A stretch of DNA of 50,284 nucleotides from an uncultured Marinoscillum sp. (lineage in GTDB: Bacteria > Bacteroidota > Bacteroidia > Cytophagales > MED-G16): the NCBI GenBank assembly GCA_902626505.1, contig CACOFQ010000010.1:1-50284 (forward strand), given 5' to 3'. Under the pieces are notes generated by a model. The model saw nothing but the letters and a program-made list of their open reading frames with translations. It searched no databases and was not told the DNA's origin. The position numbers and the translations under genes are program-made. Positions 41,034 through 50,018 of this stretch are shown here, in pieces. Position 1 is the first letter of the stretch. Each line of letters opens with the position of its first letter.

Positions 41034-41846
41034 TTATTGTAATAATTCATCAGTTGATTTAATCATTTTTAAATAATAAAATCTTATAATTAATATAGAG
41101 AATATTAACATCCCAATTTGTAAAGTAATTAAAATAGTAGGATAAATAGTATTTAAAATTCCAGAAATATGCTTAAAATAGATACCATAGAAAGCCCAAA
41201 TCACAGGAAATAGATACCATATAGCCTTATTTCTTATAAATGTTATCATAGCAATAATAGTCGCAACTAGTATTATAAAGGAAGTCCATAACTCTTCAGA
41301 TATTCCAAGTCCACCCCATTCAAAAGAAACAAGTAAACCAGTAAAGTTTGCTACTGTGGCCACTGTTATCCACCCAAAATAAATATTAAATGAAAACGAG
41401 GTAATATTATATAAATATGATGATTTAAAGTCTTTGTAGCTACCCTTGATTTCTTTAGAGATGAGGATAAGAGTATATAATAGAGATATCATTATTATAA
41501 GAGAAAGAGAAAAAAACTTGTAGTGCCAAGCAAAGATCCATGATATATTAAATAAGCAATTAACCATGAATATTATAATAATCTTTCTAATAAATGTTTT
41601 CATATTATCTGGAGTTCTAAATGAACTTATCAAAAAAATAAAAAGACTAAGGTATATGACTCCCCAAATTGAAAAAGTAAAACCGGTAGGAGTAAATAAA
41701 TTATCTAATAGGCTGGAAACCTCTCCAGTAGTAAGTCCTCCAATAGGAAGAGCATTTGCTAAATAGTTAACATAAATAACAAGAAAATAAAGAATTAGTG
41801 AGGTGTATTTAACTATATTAAAATCTACGGTTTTAGATAAAATCAT
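41034..41846 (-). CDS. TspO/MBR-related membrane protein
   Basis: A 270-residue protein with about seven hydrophobic segments. The N-terminal part has TTGEVSSLLDNLFTPTGFTF followed by SIWGVIYLSLF, typical of the long TspO/MBR-like proteins often labelled tryptophan-rich sensory protein. These bind porphyrins or similar ligands in classical TspO; the long form's role is not established. It starts 8 bases after the beta-barrel gene, last in the lpxK operon. Confidence 0.72.
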   Translation of the reverse strand: MILSKTVDFNIVKYTSLILYFLVIYVNYLANALPIGGLTTGEVSSLLDNLFTPTGFTFSIWGVIYLSLFIFLISSFRTPDNMKTFIRKIIIIFMVNCLFNISWIFAWHYKFFSLSLIIMISLLYTLILISKEIKGSYKDFKSSYLYNITSFSFNIYFGWITVATVANFTGLLVSFEWGGLGISEELWTSFIILVATIIAMITFIRNKAIWYLFPVIWAFYGIYFKHISGILNTIYPTILITLQIGMLIFSILIIRFYYLKMIKSTDELLQ

Positions 41847-41854
41847 ATTTCACC

Positions 41855-42421
41855 TTAAAATTTATATCCTATCATAATACCACCTCTGTAGGGTATCCAC
41901 TGTCCACTAAAATTTACATTAGAATCTAAATCGTATCTAATTCCTGTTTTTTTCTCAAAACCTTCATAGGTTGCTTTTGACCATCCTCCACCTACATAGG
42001 CATCAATGAGCCACTTATCTTTTATCTTCCACTGATAACCAGTACTAATTCCAGCAAATATTATATGCCCATACTGATACTTATTTTGGGAAGCATAAGA
42101 TGAATTTTTAGATAACTTGAACATCCCATAACCAAAATGAGTGCCAACATAAAATCCATCATTAACTGATTTAGTATAATACCTTATCTCTGGAAATATT
42201 TGATTAAAGACATATGGCCTCTCTGAATACTTTCCAATAGAAACTGAGTTCCAAAATGACATAGTAGCATCTAACTGAAAACTCATTTTTTTTGATACAG
42301 GTACTTCTATACCAATACCAGGAATACCAAGTAACGATGTTGCGCCATTTAGCTTGAGATATGTCTGGGCATAAGAACCAAATGATATGAAAAATAAAGA
42401 AGTTAATAATTTAAGTTTCAT
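41855..42421 (-). CDS. DUF3575-like outer-membrane beta-barrel protein
   Basis: A 188-residue protein with a signal peptide (LTSLFFISFGSYAQ) and an 8-strand-type barrel pattern: TYLKLNGATSLLGIPGIGIE, KKMSFQLDATMSFWNS, NQIFPEIRYYTKS, GFYVGTHFGYGMFKL, GYQWKIKDKWLIDAYVGGG, and a terminal GGIMIGYKF (C-terminal Phe). Resembles DUF3575/OmpA-like small barrels. The start codon abuts the end of the putative porin (TAATG overlap at 42421), so the two are co-translated. Confidence 0.78.
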   Translation of the reverse strand: MKLKLLTSLFFISFGSYAQTYLKLNGATSLLGIPGIGIEVPVSKKMSFQLDATMSFWNSVSIGKYSERPYVFNQIFPEIRYYTKSVNDGFYVGTHFGYGMFKLSKNSSYASQNKYQYGHIIFAGISTGYQWKIKDKWLIDAYVGGGWSKATYEGFEKKTGIRYDLDSNVNFSGQWIPYRGGIMIGYKF

Positions 42422-44316
42422 CAGTTAAAAAAATACCACCTAACACCTAAATCTAATACTTTTTTCTGAGCTGGATAATAAGGGGTCACAAAATATCCTT
42501 CAAATCTATCAAATTGATTAAAATGAGTCATTTTTAGAAATATGCGTAGATTTTTTACTTGCATATTAAAGAATATGTTATACCTAAAGTATTCCTGTAA
42601 CTCAAATGAATTTTGGGCAAAATAACTCTGTAAACTAGGTTCATAAGCATTTCCAAAATACTTTGACCTATAATACATATTCAAACCAAATTGTACAGGA
42701 ATTGTATTTTTAAACCATTTACCAGCAAAATAAATTCTAGAATAATTAAGATGTTTTGGAACATTAATGATACTATTAGCCTCTTCTGAGAGGATATTAT
42801 ATGTATATCTATTGTCGATATTTATTATTTCGTTAAACAAACTAATTTTAAAATTGACACCAAATTGATTATTAATTATTGTCTCACCATTTTGAACTGG
42901 TATTTTATCTTCAGATAAATAAATGTGATCATTAACAGTTATAAATCTAAAAAATGGACTAAATGATATCTTTTCATTTATAAATGAAACTCTACTGTCT
43001 AAAACATTAATAAACGTTGAATTAAAATCATTATTCCAATTGTGATGATTCCCAGAGTATTCATTAAAAATTAAGTTTGGTTCATACAATCCACTGTAAT
43101 AAGAAACATTTAAAAATCCAACATCCATATTTCCTCTAAGACTATAATCACCTGTTGATTTAATCTTTATATCACCATCTAATTTAATTTTGTTTTTCAG
43201 GTATTTAAAATTAGCACCAACAAATAATCTGTTAATCACAGATGACTCATTATCAGTAGTATATCTGTAATTTATATTTTTAAAATTTGCGTAAATTTTA
43301 TATCTAATACTCTTTAGAGAACCTTTTAATCCAATTCTATTATTTAATGTTTTAAATTTTAATGAATCTGATGTTTTATTATTATCAATAAAGAAGTTAT
43401 CATAAAACCCACTGTTTAAAGATAGATTTTCGTCACTATAAAATAAACCTTGATTATTGTAATTAAAATCATTGTATACTTCTAATCCATTGAGAATTTT
43501 ATAATTTAAAAAAATATTAAACCTATTCCTTTGCTCAATATTTTCTATTTCTGATAGTCTTGTTTGAAAGTCGTCATAGGTATAAAATTCCAAGGGTAAG
43601 GTTTCGGGATCAATACTAACCCCACCATAACCAAATATGTTGTACTTAAATGTTACAAAGTCAGAATAAAATGTAAGTCTTTTATTTTTTGAGGAATGGT
43701 AAGAAAAAATTTTAAATAGTGATGATGATATATTTTTATCTCCCTTATTCTTTGAAGGGGATATCTGTTTATCTGATGATATCCTATGAATATCCAATCC
43801 TATATTCCAATTTTTATTTATGTTTCTCGTAAAAATAAAGTCAACTAGAGACCTGCCATTTCCACCAAAAAATAAGGACAAATCAATAAATGGAGAGCGA
43901 CTATTATAAAACTTAGGCACAGATTTTGTGAAATAATAATTATCAACAGAATTAATTCCACTTGATAGTAAAAAATTATCATCATAATAAGAGAAGATAT
44001 TATAAAGAGGTGTACCAACATTTCCAAGACTTTGGTAGGTAAAGTGATTAATTTCATCACCATATACCTTTTCAAAATCTGTAAGTGAAGAGTCAGGTGA
44101 TACAAGGATAGAATCTCCATCACTAAATTTTTCTTTTAATAAATATTTAGTTGTTTTTAGACTATAAATAACTTTTGAAGAATCATCTAGAATAGTTCTC
44201 TGACTTTGATTATTTTGACGTGGATTTGGATTTTCATCAATAGTTTGTTCCCCTATTTGCTGAGAATAACTATTATAAGAAATAATAAAAGAAATAATAA
44301 ATAAAAATTTCCTCAT
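42421..44316 (-). CDS. Putative porin, large outer-membrane beta-barrel
   Basis: A 631-residue protein with signal peptide (MRKFLFIISFIISYNSYSQ) and many amphipathic strands. The segment VPKFYNSRSPFIDLSLFFGGN fits the Bacteroidota putative-porin family (Y..s.sPy.dl.y..G...gq), followed by repeated strands such as NIGLDIHRISSDKQ and NNRIGLKGSLKSIRYK, ending VLDLGVRWYFFN. Solute specificity unknown. It overlaps lpxK by 4 bases and the next barrel gene by 1 base. Confidence 0.8.
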   Translation of the reverse strand: MRKFLFIISFIISYNSYSQQIGEQTIDENPNPRQNNQSQRTILDDSSKVIYSLKTTKYLLKEKFSDGDSILVSPDSSLTDFEKVYGDEINHFTYQSLGNVGTPLYNIFSYYDDNFLLSSGINSVDNYYFTKSVPKFYNSRSPFIDLSLFFGGNGRSLVDFIFTRNINKNWNIGLDIHRISSDKQISPSKNKGDKNISSSLFKIFSYHSSKNKRLTFYSDFVTFKYNIFGYGGVSIDPETLPLEFYTYDDFQTRLSEIENIEQRNRFNIFLNYKILNGLEVYNDFNYNNQGLFYSDENLSLNSGFYDNFFIDNNKTSDSLKFKTLNNRIGLKGSLKSIRYKIYANFKNINYRYTTDNESSVINRLFVGANFKYLKNKIKLDGDIKIKSTGDYSLRGNMDVGFLNVSYYSGLYEPNLIFNEYSGNHHNWNNDFNSTFINVLDSRVSFINEKISFSPFFRFITVNDHIYLSEDKIPVQNGETIINNQFGVNFKISLFNEIINIDNRYTYNILSEEANSIINVPKHLNYSRIYFAGKWFKNTIPVQFGLNMYYRSKYFGNAYEPSLQSYFAQNSFELQEYFRYNIFFNMQVKNLRIFLKMTHFNQFDRFEGYFVTPYYPAQKKVLDLGVRWYFFN

Positions 44317-45320
44317 AAATTCTCTAGATAATCAGTAAGGTCATTATTAAATAAAAACTCAATATGAATTGGGATATAATATACATTATAGCCAGATAAA
44401 ATATCAGAGAATTCACATAATTTAACAGCATCTTTCTCAGTTGTTACTAATGATATATTATCACTTAATTTTCTAGTAATTACCTTTAAATCATCTTCAG
44501 TGTAGTTATGATGATCTTTAAATTGAATTTTTTCAACTACATTATATTTTGAAGACATATACTCATAAAATTTTTCTGGATAAGCAATTGATGAAACTAA
44601 AATTGTATCTTTATTAATTCTTGAACCAAATATTTTTTTTGGTCTCTTATATTTCACTGATGAAAAAAGAATAGGAGTTTTAGGTCTTAGATAATATTCT
44701 GATTTGGTCTTAAACCTTTTTAATTTCTGACCTACTATATTTTTTGGACAGTTAGAATAAACCATTAAATCAGCTCTATGCGCATTATTTTTTGATTCTC
44801 TAAGCATTCCCATAGGGAATCTATCATCATAAAAAAATGGTTTTTTAAAAGAAGAAACCAAAACATTGATGTCTTTTTCAAATGTTAAATTCTGGAAAGC
44901 ATCATCCATTATTGCGTATTCAATATTATTATTATCACAATAATCCAGAGCTAAATTTCTATTTTCTGAAACAATTATAACTGCATTACCAAAAAATTTT
45001 TTGTTGTATTGAGATGGTTCATCTCCAATAGTCAGGTAATTATCCTTTTTTGTTGCTACTACCATTCCTTTAGTTTGCCTTTTATAACCTCTACTAATGA
45101 TAGCAAAACGCAAGTTTTTACTAATAAAATAATTAGCAATATATTCAACAGTTGGAGTCTTTCCTGCACCACCCATGATTAAATTACCAATAGAGATTAT
45201 CTTTGTCTTATAATTTTTTGGTCTAAGTATATTTTTTTTATATAAGAAGTTAGTCAGACCACTAAAAAACCCAAATAATAATGAGGGTATATAGAGTATT
45301 ATTTTTTTAAGAGAATACAT
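44313..45320 (-). CDS. lpxK: Tetraacyldisaccharide 4'-kinase
   Basis: Phosphorylates the 4' position of the lipid A precursor at the inner membrane. An N-terminal membrane anchor (IPSLLFGFFSGLTNFLYKK) precedes the P-loop GNLIMGGAGKTPTVEYIA (residues 45-62); the usual G-G-T-G-K-T has Ala52 in place of Thr. Also typical are RGYKRQTKGMV, DEPSQYNKK, MDDAFQNLTFEKDINVLV, PMGMLRES and the C-terminal TTEKDAVKL. 335 residues, full length. First in an operon with the porin, the barrel and the TspO-like protein. The start is 5 bases from that of nif3 on the other strand. Confidence 0.93.
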   Translation of the reverse strand: MYSLKKIILYIPSLLFGFFSGLTNFLYKKNILRPKNYKTKIISIGNLIMGGAGKTPTVEYIANYFISKNLRFAIISRGYKRQTKGMVVATKKDNYLTIGDEPSQYNKKFFGNAVIIVSENRNLALDYCDNNNIEYAIMDDAFQNLTFEKDINVLVSSFKKPFFYDDRFPMGMLRESKNNAHRADLMVYSNCPKNIVGQKLKRFKTKSEYYLRPKTPILFSSVKYKRPKKIFGSRINKDTILVSSIAYPEKFYEYMSSKYNVVEKIQFKDHHNYTEDDLKVITRKLSDNISLVTTEKDAVKLCEFSDILSGYNVYYIPIHIEFLFNNDLTDYLENL

Positions 45321-45325
45321 AAAAC

Positions 45326-46414
45326 ATGAAATTAAAGAAAATTATCGAATGTTTAGAGGAATGGGCACCACCAATTTATCAAGAAAGCTATGATAATTCA
45401 GGATTAATGGTTGGTGACTATTCATCAGAAATTTTAGGATGTCTCATCTCTCTTGATTGTACCGAAAAAGTTGTAGATGAAGCCATTAGTAAAAAATGTA
45501 ACCTTATCATTTCTCACCACCCTATTATCTTTGGAGGAATATCATCTATTAACTCATCGCATTGGGTAGGAAGAGTAATTCAAAAAGCAATATCAAATAA
45601 TATTAACATCTACGCTATACACACTAATCTTGATAATATAAAAGAGGGAGTAAATAAAAAAATAAGTGATTTACTAAATCTTAAAAACACTAAGTTCATA
45701 CTTCCAAAATATGGATTTAATAAAAAATTAGAGGTTTATATACCTGAAAAGGATAAAAATCATTTTTTGGATAAGCTATTTGACGTAGGTGCAGGTCAAA
45801 TTGGAAATTATAAAGAGTGTTCATTTCAAGAAAAGGGTTTAGGAACATATATTCCATTAGAAGGATCTAAACCAAGTATTGGAAATAAAAATTTTAAGGA
45901 GGAAATTGAAGAAATAAAACTTGAAATATATTTTGATAAAAGTATTGAAAGTAGTTTAATAAATACTATTGAGGAATTTCATCCATATGACGAACCAAAC
46001 TATTACATTCAAAATAATAATATAGAATCAAGAGATGTGGGATCTGGAATGATTGGATCAAGAGAGATAAATTTTCATTTATTATTAAAGGAACTAAAGA
46101 AAAAATTTAATTGTGGATCAATAAAACACACCAAAGTAATTAATAATAAAATAAAGAAAATTGGAGTTTGTGGTGGATCAGGAAGCTTTTTAATAAAAGA
46201 AGCAATCAAAAAAGGAGCTGACGTACTCATATCATCTGACTTTAAATACCATGACTTTTTTGAAGCAAATAATAAGATAACATTAATCGATATTGGACAC
46301 TATGAAAGTGAGCAATTTACAAAAGATTTAATTTTTGAATTTTTAAACAAAAATTTAATTAATATTGCACTTCATTCATCAAATGAGAATACTAATCCGA
46401 TAAAATATTATTAA
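45326..46414 (+). CDS. Nif3-like dinuclear metal-centre protein
   Basis: A 362-residue member of the Nif3/YbgI (GTP cyclohydrolase I type 2) family. It opens with WAPPIYQESYDNSGLMVGD, SLDCTEKVVDEAI, NLIISHHPIIFGGI (metal ligands), then NINIYAIHTNLDN. A central PII-like insert (about residues 130-230) is the usual long-form arrangement. The C-terminal part has GVCGGSGSFL, GADVLISSDFKYHDFF and DIGHYESEQF. The biochemical role in vivo is not firmly known. It is followed after 4 bases by the zinc-ribbon protein gene, an order often seen in Bacteroidota. Confidence 0.9.
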   Translation: MKLKKIIECLEEWAPPIYQESYDNSGLMVGDYSSEILGCLISLDCTEKVVDEAISKKCNLIISHHPIIFGGISSINSSHWVGRVIQKAISNNINIYAIHTNLDNIKEGVNKKISDLLNLKNTKFILPKYGFNKKLEVYIPEKDKNHFLDKLFDVGAGQIGNYKECSFQEKGLGTYIPLEGSKPSIGNKNFKEEIEEIKLEIYFDKSIESSLINTIEEFHPYDEPNYYIQNNNIESRDVGSGMIGSREINFHLLLKELKKKFNCGSIKHTKVINNKIKKIGVCGGSGSFLIKEAIKKGADVLISSDFKYHDFFEANNKITLIDIGHYESEQFTKDLIFEFLNKNLINIALHSSNENTNPIKYY

Positions 46415-46418
46415 TCAC

Positions 46419-47219
46419 ATGGAAAATAGCATACAAAAAAAACTTGATAATCTTTTAAAGTTACAAGAGATTGATTCTAAAATTTTTGATATTAAAAAAG
46501 TTAGAGGTGCTTTACCTGAAGAAGTTCAAGATCTTGAAGATGAGCTAGTTGGAATCAATACTAGACTCGATAATTTCAATGCAGACATAGAAGATAAAAA
46601 TAATGATATTGAGGAATTAAAAAATAAAGTAAAAGAAGCAAAAAAACTCATTAAAAAATATAAAGATCAGCAAATGAATGTTAGAAATAACAGGGAATAT
46701 GATGCTATCTCTAAAGAAATTGAGTTGCAAGAGTTAGATACAAAGTTATTTGCAAAAAAAAGTGGTGAGAACGAAGTAAAAATTGAAGAAATTAAAGAAG
46801 AAATTAAGGCTACAAAAAAAGTTATTAAAGAAAAAAATGAAGTTTTAAAACGAAAAAAGGCAGATTTAGATACACTTTCTCAAGAGAGCCAAGATGAAGA
46901 AAAAAAGTTAGCTACTCAAAAAACTAAAGCTTCAAAAAAAATAGAATCCAATCTTCTACTTTCATATGAAAAACTTGTGGAAAGACAAAGAAATGGACTT
47001 GCAGTTGTAAAAGTTTCTAGAGGAGCATGTGGTGGATGCTTTAATGTAGTACCAGCACAGCGTCAAGCAGAAATTAAGGAGAAGAAAAAAATTATTCTGT
47101 GTGAGTATTGTGGTAGAATTTTAGCAGATGTTATAGCAGAAGTAGTCGAAGAAAAACCTAAGAAAAGAACAAAAAGAAAAACTACTGCGACAAAGAAAAA
47201 AGTAACCGCAAAAAAATAA
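46419..47219 (+). CDS. CT398-like coiled-coil zinc ribbon protein
   Basis: A 266-residue protein with a long N-terminal antiparallel coiled coil (residues about 5-180, Lys/Glu-rich) and a C-terminal C4-type zinc ribbon: C204-GG-C207 and C228-EY-C231. This is the zf-RING_7/DUF164 (CT398) family. A strongly basic tail (KKRTKRKTTATKKKVTAKK) follows, which could bind nucleic acid. Chlamydial CT398 interacts with sigma-54 and type III secretion parts; the role here is unknown. Its stop abuts the convergent phosphatase stop with no gap. Confidence 0.88.
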   Translation: MENSIQKKLDNLLKLQEIDSKIFDIKKVRGALPEEVQDLEDELVGINTRLDNFNADIEDKNNDIEELKNKVKEAKKLIKKYKDQQMNVRNNREYDAISKEIELQELDTKLFAKKSGENEVKIEEIKEEIKATKKVIKEKNEVLKRKKADLDTLSQESQDEEKKLATQKTKASKKIESNLLLSYEKLVERQRNGLAVVKVSRGACGGCFNVVPAQRQAEIKEKKKIILCEYCGRILADVIAEVVEEKPKKRTKRKTTATKKKVTAKK

Positions 47220-47819
47220 TTAAATCTCAATATGTTTTCTTGAATTCATCTCAACTATATTGAATTCATCATTAATATAATCTATTATATATAATCCAGT
47301 GTTTGAGTGTATATATCTATCCATTTTAGTTAAATCATTATCTATAATTTTAGATAATAATATTCTTAACGCTCTACCATGAATGCACATAAGTACAGTA
47401 TCGTGATTATCATTTAAGACTTTATTAAAACCATTCACTAGCCTTTCTGACATTTCATTTGGTGATTCTCCTTCATCAAATTTATTATCTAGATCCCCAG
47501 CTAACCATGTATCAATAAGCTTTTTATAGTCCTCCAGATCATCATTTTTACCTTGATTTACTCCCCAACTTATTTCATTGAATTCTATTATTTTTTCATA
47601 GGGAGTACCATTATCTACAAACCTACCAACTGTCTGAAAAGTTCTCTTGAGAGCAGATACATATATTTTATCAAACTTTATATTTTTATAATAATTATAG
47701 AATGATTCAGATTGTTTCTCACCTGTACTATTAATATCACTATCTACCTCTGATCCTTGAATTATACCTCTTTTGTTATATTCCGTCTCAGCATGACGGA
47801 TAATATATAGTCTCATCAA
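47220..47819 (-). CDS. Histidine phosphatase family protein (GpmB-like)
   Basis: A 199-residue cytosolic phosphatase of the phosphoglycerate-mutase-like superfamily. The catalytic RHAETEYN (Arg8, His9) starts the protein, GIIQGSEVDSDINSTG follows, and the second catalytic His is in MCIHGRALRILLS; the acid residue Glu is in EFNEISWGVNQG. True glycolytic mutase is unlikely; broad phosphatase or cobalamin/alpha-ribazole-type activity is possible. The start overlaps the end of the PAS-UbiA gene by 4 bases. Confidence 0.87.
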   Translation of the reverse strand: MMRLYIIRHAETEYNKRGIIQGSEVDSDINSTGEKQSESFYNYYKNIKFDKIYVSALKRTFQTVGRFVDNGTPYEKIIEFNEISWGVNQGKNDDLEDYKKLIDTWLAGDLDNKFDEGESPNEMSERLVNGFNKVLNDNHDTVLMCIHGRALRILLSKIIDNDLTKMDRYIHSNTGLYIIDYINDEFNIVEMNSRKHIEI

Positions 47820-49153
47820 ATAAAGAATAGATTAAGAGAAATGATGTAAAATATACAGAATAATGTTTGTAAAACTATAGTCTGAATATTAGCATTAACT
47901 AACTCTCTCTTCTCATAATTCTTTAACAACTTCATGAAAATGGATAAACCAAATAAGTACAATAAAGCATTTCCTACTAAAAAAATATTTGAATTAAAGT
48001 TTTCGTGAACATTTAATAAATTATTTAAGTATACTGATGAATAAAATGCTAAAGATAAAATAATTAAATAACCCCATCTGGCAGCTTTCTTTCCAAACGT
48101 GACAACTAGATGATTTTTTCCTGTACTGGCATCACTTACAGCATCAGGAAATTGATTTATATATAAAATATTAGTAGTTAGAAAACCAAATGGAATACCA
48201 AGGGACAAAAGCATGTAAAACTCACTAGAAAGAAATTCAATAGTCTCTGTAGATATTGCATATCCAGTACCAAGTGTAAGCAATGGACCAAATGCAAAGA
48301 ATATTGCTAGCTCTCCTAGTCCTCTCCTGGCAACAAGTCTTAGAGGTCTTGCTGTATAAAAGTATCCGAGAAATAAACCAGATAGACCAACAGCCAATGC
48401 ACCTTCAACGTTAGAAGTCGCTCCTGTTACATTAAAAATATTATAAAATAGAAAACCTGCAATTATTAGTGAGGAAAATAAGAGTGATAATGCTACTGTT
48501 TTTGTTTTCTCTAAAGTAATAATCCCTAGTTCTATTGCTCTACTACCACCAGTTATTGCTGCTCCAGCAGGTTGAAAATATTCATTGTTAGCTTCATCTG
48601 TACCATCGCTAACATCAAAGTAATCATTAAATACGTTTGATGATAAGTGTAATAAAAGAACACCAAATATTGCTAATAACAAATTAGTAACACTAAATAA
48701 ACCATCACCAAGTCCTGCATAGTAAGCAGCTATAGCAAGCATTGGAAATATTGAGGCACTTGTAAATGGAACCCTAGTTATTGCGACACCTTTAATTATT
48801 TTTGTTAAAAAGTTAATCGATACGTCTACTTTTTCATCAATTAAAACTGTTTCACCACAGTAACCAGTTTGAGGTTTATCTTTTCCATTACCGAATAGTG
48901 GAGTTATCCTTATTTTGGCATTAATTTTTGTTCCGTCTTTCTTCAAGAAGTATGTTTTACCAATAAATTCACCAAATTTATCAGCAGTTGCTAGCCAATT
49001 ACCAACATTTTGGATCACAATCTCACCAGGTGAGAAAATTGAAACTCTTTTCTTTCCAATAATTTCTTCTTTCTTATAACCAAAAATTTGTTCTGCACCA
49101 TTATTCATGGTTAGAACTCTACCCTCCATATCACAAGTAATAACACTTTTCAT
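47816..49153 (-). CDS. PAS domain fused to UbiA/MenA-type prenyltransferase
   Basis: A 445-residue fusion. Residues 1-105 form a PAS sensor domain (ITCDMEGRVLTMNNGAEQIFG, YKKEEIIGKKRV, FLKKDGTKINAKIRITPL). From about 115 on is a polytopic UbiA-type prenyltransferase. The first Asp motif is N176-D-Y-F-D180-V-S-D183, and the second is PDAVSDASTGK around residue 335. MenA-like features (NVFNDYFD, ARPLRLVARRGLGELAIF) suggest dihydroxynaphthoate prenylation in menaquinone synthesis. The PAS domain may gate the enzyme by redox, light or ligand; no kinase domain is attached. Start by ATG at 49153, before an AT-rich palindrome. Confidence 0.85.
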   Translation of the reverse strand: MKSVITCDMEGRVLTMNNGAEQIFGYKKEEIIGKKRVSIFSPGEIVIQNVGNWLATADKFGEFIGKTYFLKKDGTKINAKIRITPLFGNGKDKPQTGYCGETVLIDEKVDVSINFLTKIIKGVAITRVPFTSASIFPMLAIAAYYAGLGDGLFSVTNLLLAIFGVLLLHLSSNVFNDYFDVSDGTDEANNEYFQPAGAAITGGSRAIELGIITLEKTKTVALSLLFSSLIIAGFLFYNIFNVTGATSNVEGALAVGLSGLFLGYFYTARPLRLVARRGLGELAIFFAFGPLLTLGTGYAISTETIEFLSSEFYMLLSLGIPFGFLTTNILYINQFPDAVSDASTGKNHLVVTFGKKAARWGYLIILSLAFYSSVYLNNLLNVHENFNSNIFLVGNALLYLFGLSIFMKLLKNYEKRELVNANIQTIVLQTLFCIFYIISLNLFFI

Positions 49154-49194
49154 AACGTTGTTTATTTAATTTTATTAATATCAATATCTTATAT

Positions 49195-49215
49195 ACTTAA
49201 ATAAGATATTTAAGT
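49195..49215. repeat. AT-rich palindrome between coaX and the PAS-UbiA gene
   Basis: Perfect 9-bp arms ACTTAAATA / TATTTAAGT with a 3-base AGA loop, 42 bases upstream of the PAS-UbiA start and 20 bases downstream of the coaX stop. It could be an operator or a weak terminator. Confidence 0.5.
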
Positions 49216-49235
49216 TCAAATATTTCAGCAATTTA

Positions 49236-50018
49236 TCACTTTTTTTTATTGTTTTTATCTAAAATTTTAATCATTCCATCTAAAGTTAAGGTTGGTAATA
49301 TATCATTAAAATAACCTTTAAGAGGCTTTGCAAATTTTGATAATCCGCCAGTAGCTATAACTTTAGTATTTCCTGTTAATTCAGACTTGATTTTTTCCAG
49401 CATTTCCTTAATTAAACCAACATATCCAAACATTATACCACTTTGAATTGAATGAATAGTGTTTTTTCCAATTACCTTATCTGGAACTTTTATCTCTATA
49501 GAAGGAAGTTTTGCTGTATTCTTATATAGTGAATTTATTGCAGTCTGAAGTCCCGGGACAATGTTAACACCAAGAATTTCATTAGATTTTGAAATTACTG
49601 TAAAGGTTAGTGCAGTACCAAAGTCTACTACAATCACGTTCTCATCATACATACTTGAAGCCTCAACAGCATTACTAACTAAGTCTGTACCTATTTCATT
49701 TATATCATCAATATTTATTTTGATAAGATTTACTTCTTTTGATTTAATAATATAAATATTTTCTGACAGCATATCTTTACAAGAAAGCCTTACAATATCT
49801 GTTAGTGATGGGACTACACTACTAATTACAACTGACTCAACATTTGAAGGGTTAAATTCATTTAGAGATATTATTTTTTTCAGTTTATTTTTGAAAGACC
49901 AGTAAGTAATATTCTTTCTTGAACTTAATCTGTAGACCTTTTCCCAGTTATTATCAATAAGTAAACCAATTACAATATTAGAATTACCAATATCAACCGC
50001 AACCTTAATCTTTTTCAT
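49236..50018 (-). CDS. coaX: Type III pantothenate kinase
   Basis: Phosphorylates pantothenate, the first step of coenzyme A synthesis. The ASKHA fold is clear: KVAVDIGNSNIVIGLL at the N-terminus, VVISSVVPSLT, VVDFGTALTFTVI and GVNIVPGLQTAINSLY, then VIATGGLSKFAKPL. The real start is ATG at 50018 (MKKIKVAVD); an in-frame TTG at 50021 is less likely. 260 residues. It overlaps the upstream gene's end by 14 bases, so translation may be coupled. Confidence 0.92.
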   Translation of the reverse strand: MKKIKVAVDIGNSNIVIGLLIDNNWEKVYRLSSRKNITYWSFKNKLKKIISLNEFNPSNVESVVISSVVPSLTDIVRLSCKDMLSENIYIIKSKEVNLIKINIDDINEIGTDLVSNAVEASSMYDENVIVVDFGTALTFTVISKSNEILGVNIVPGLQTAINSLYKNTAKLPSIEIKVPDKVIGKNTIHSIQSGIMFGYVGLIKEMLEKIKSELTGNTKVIATGGLSKFAKPLKGYFNDILPTLTLDGMIKILDKNNKKK

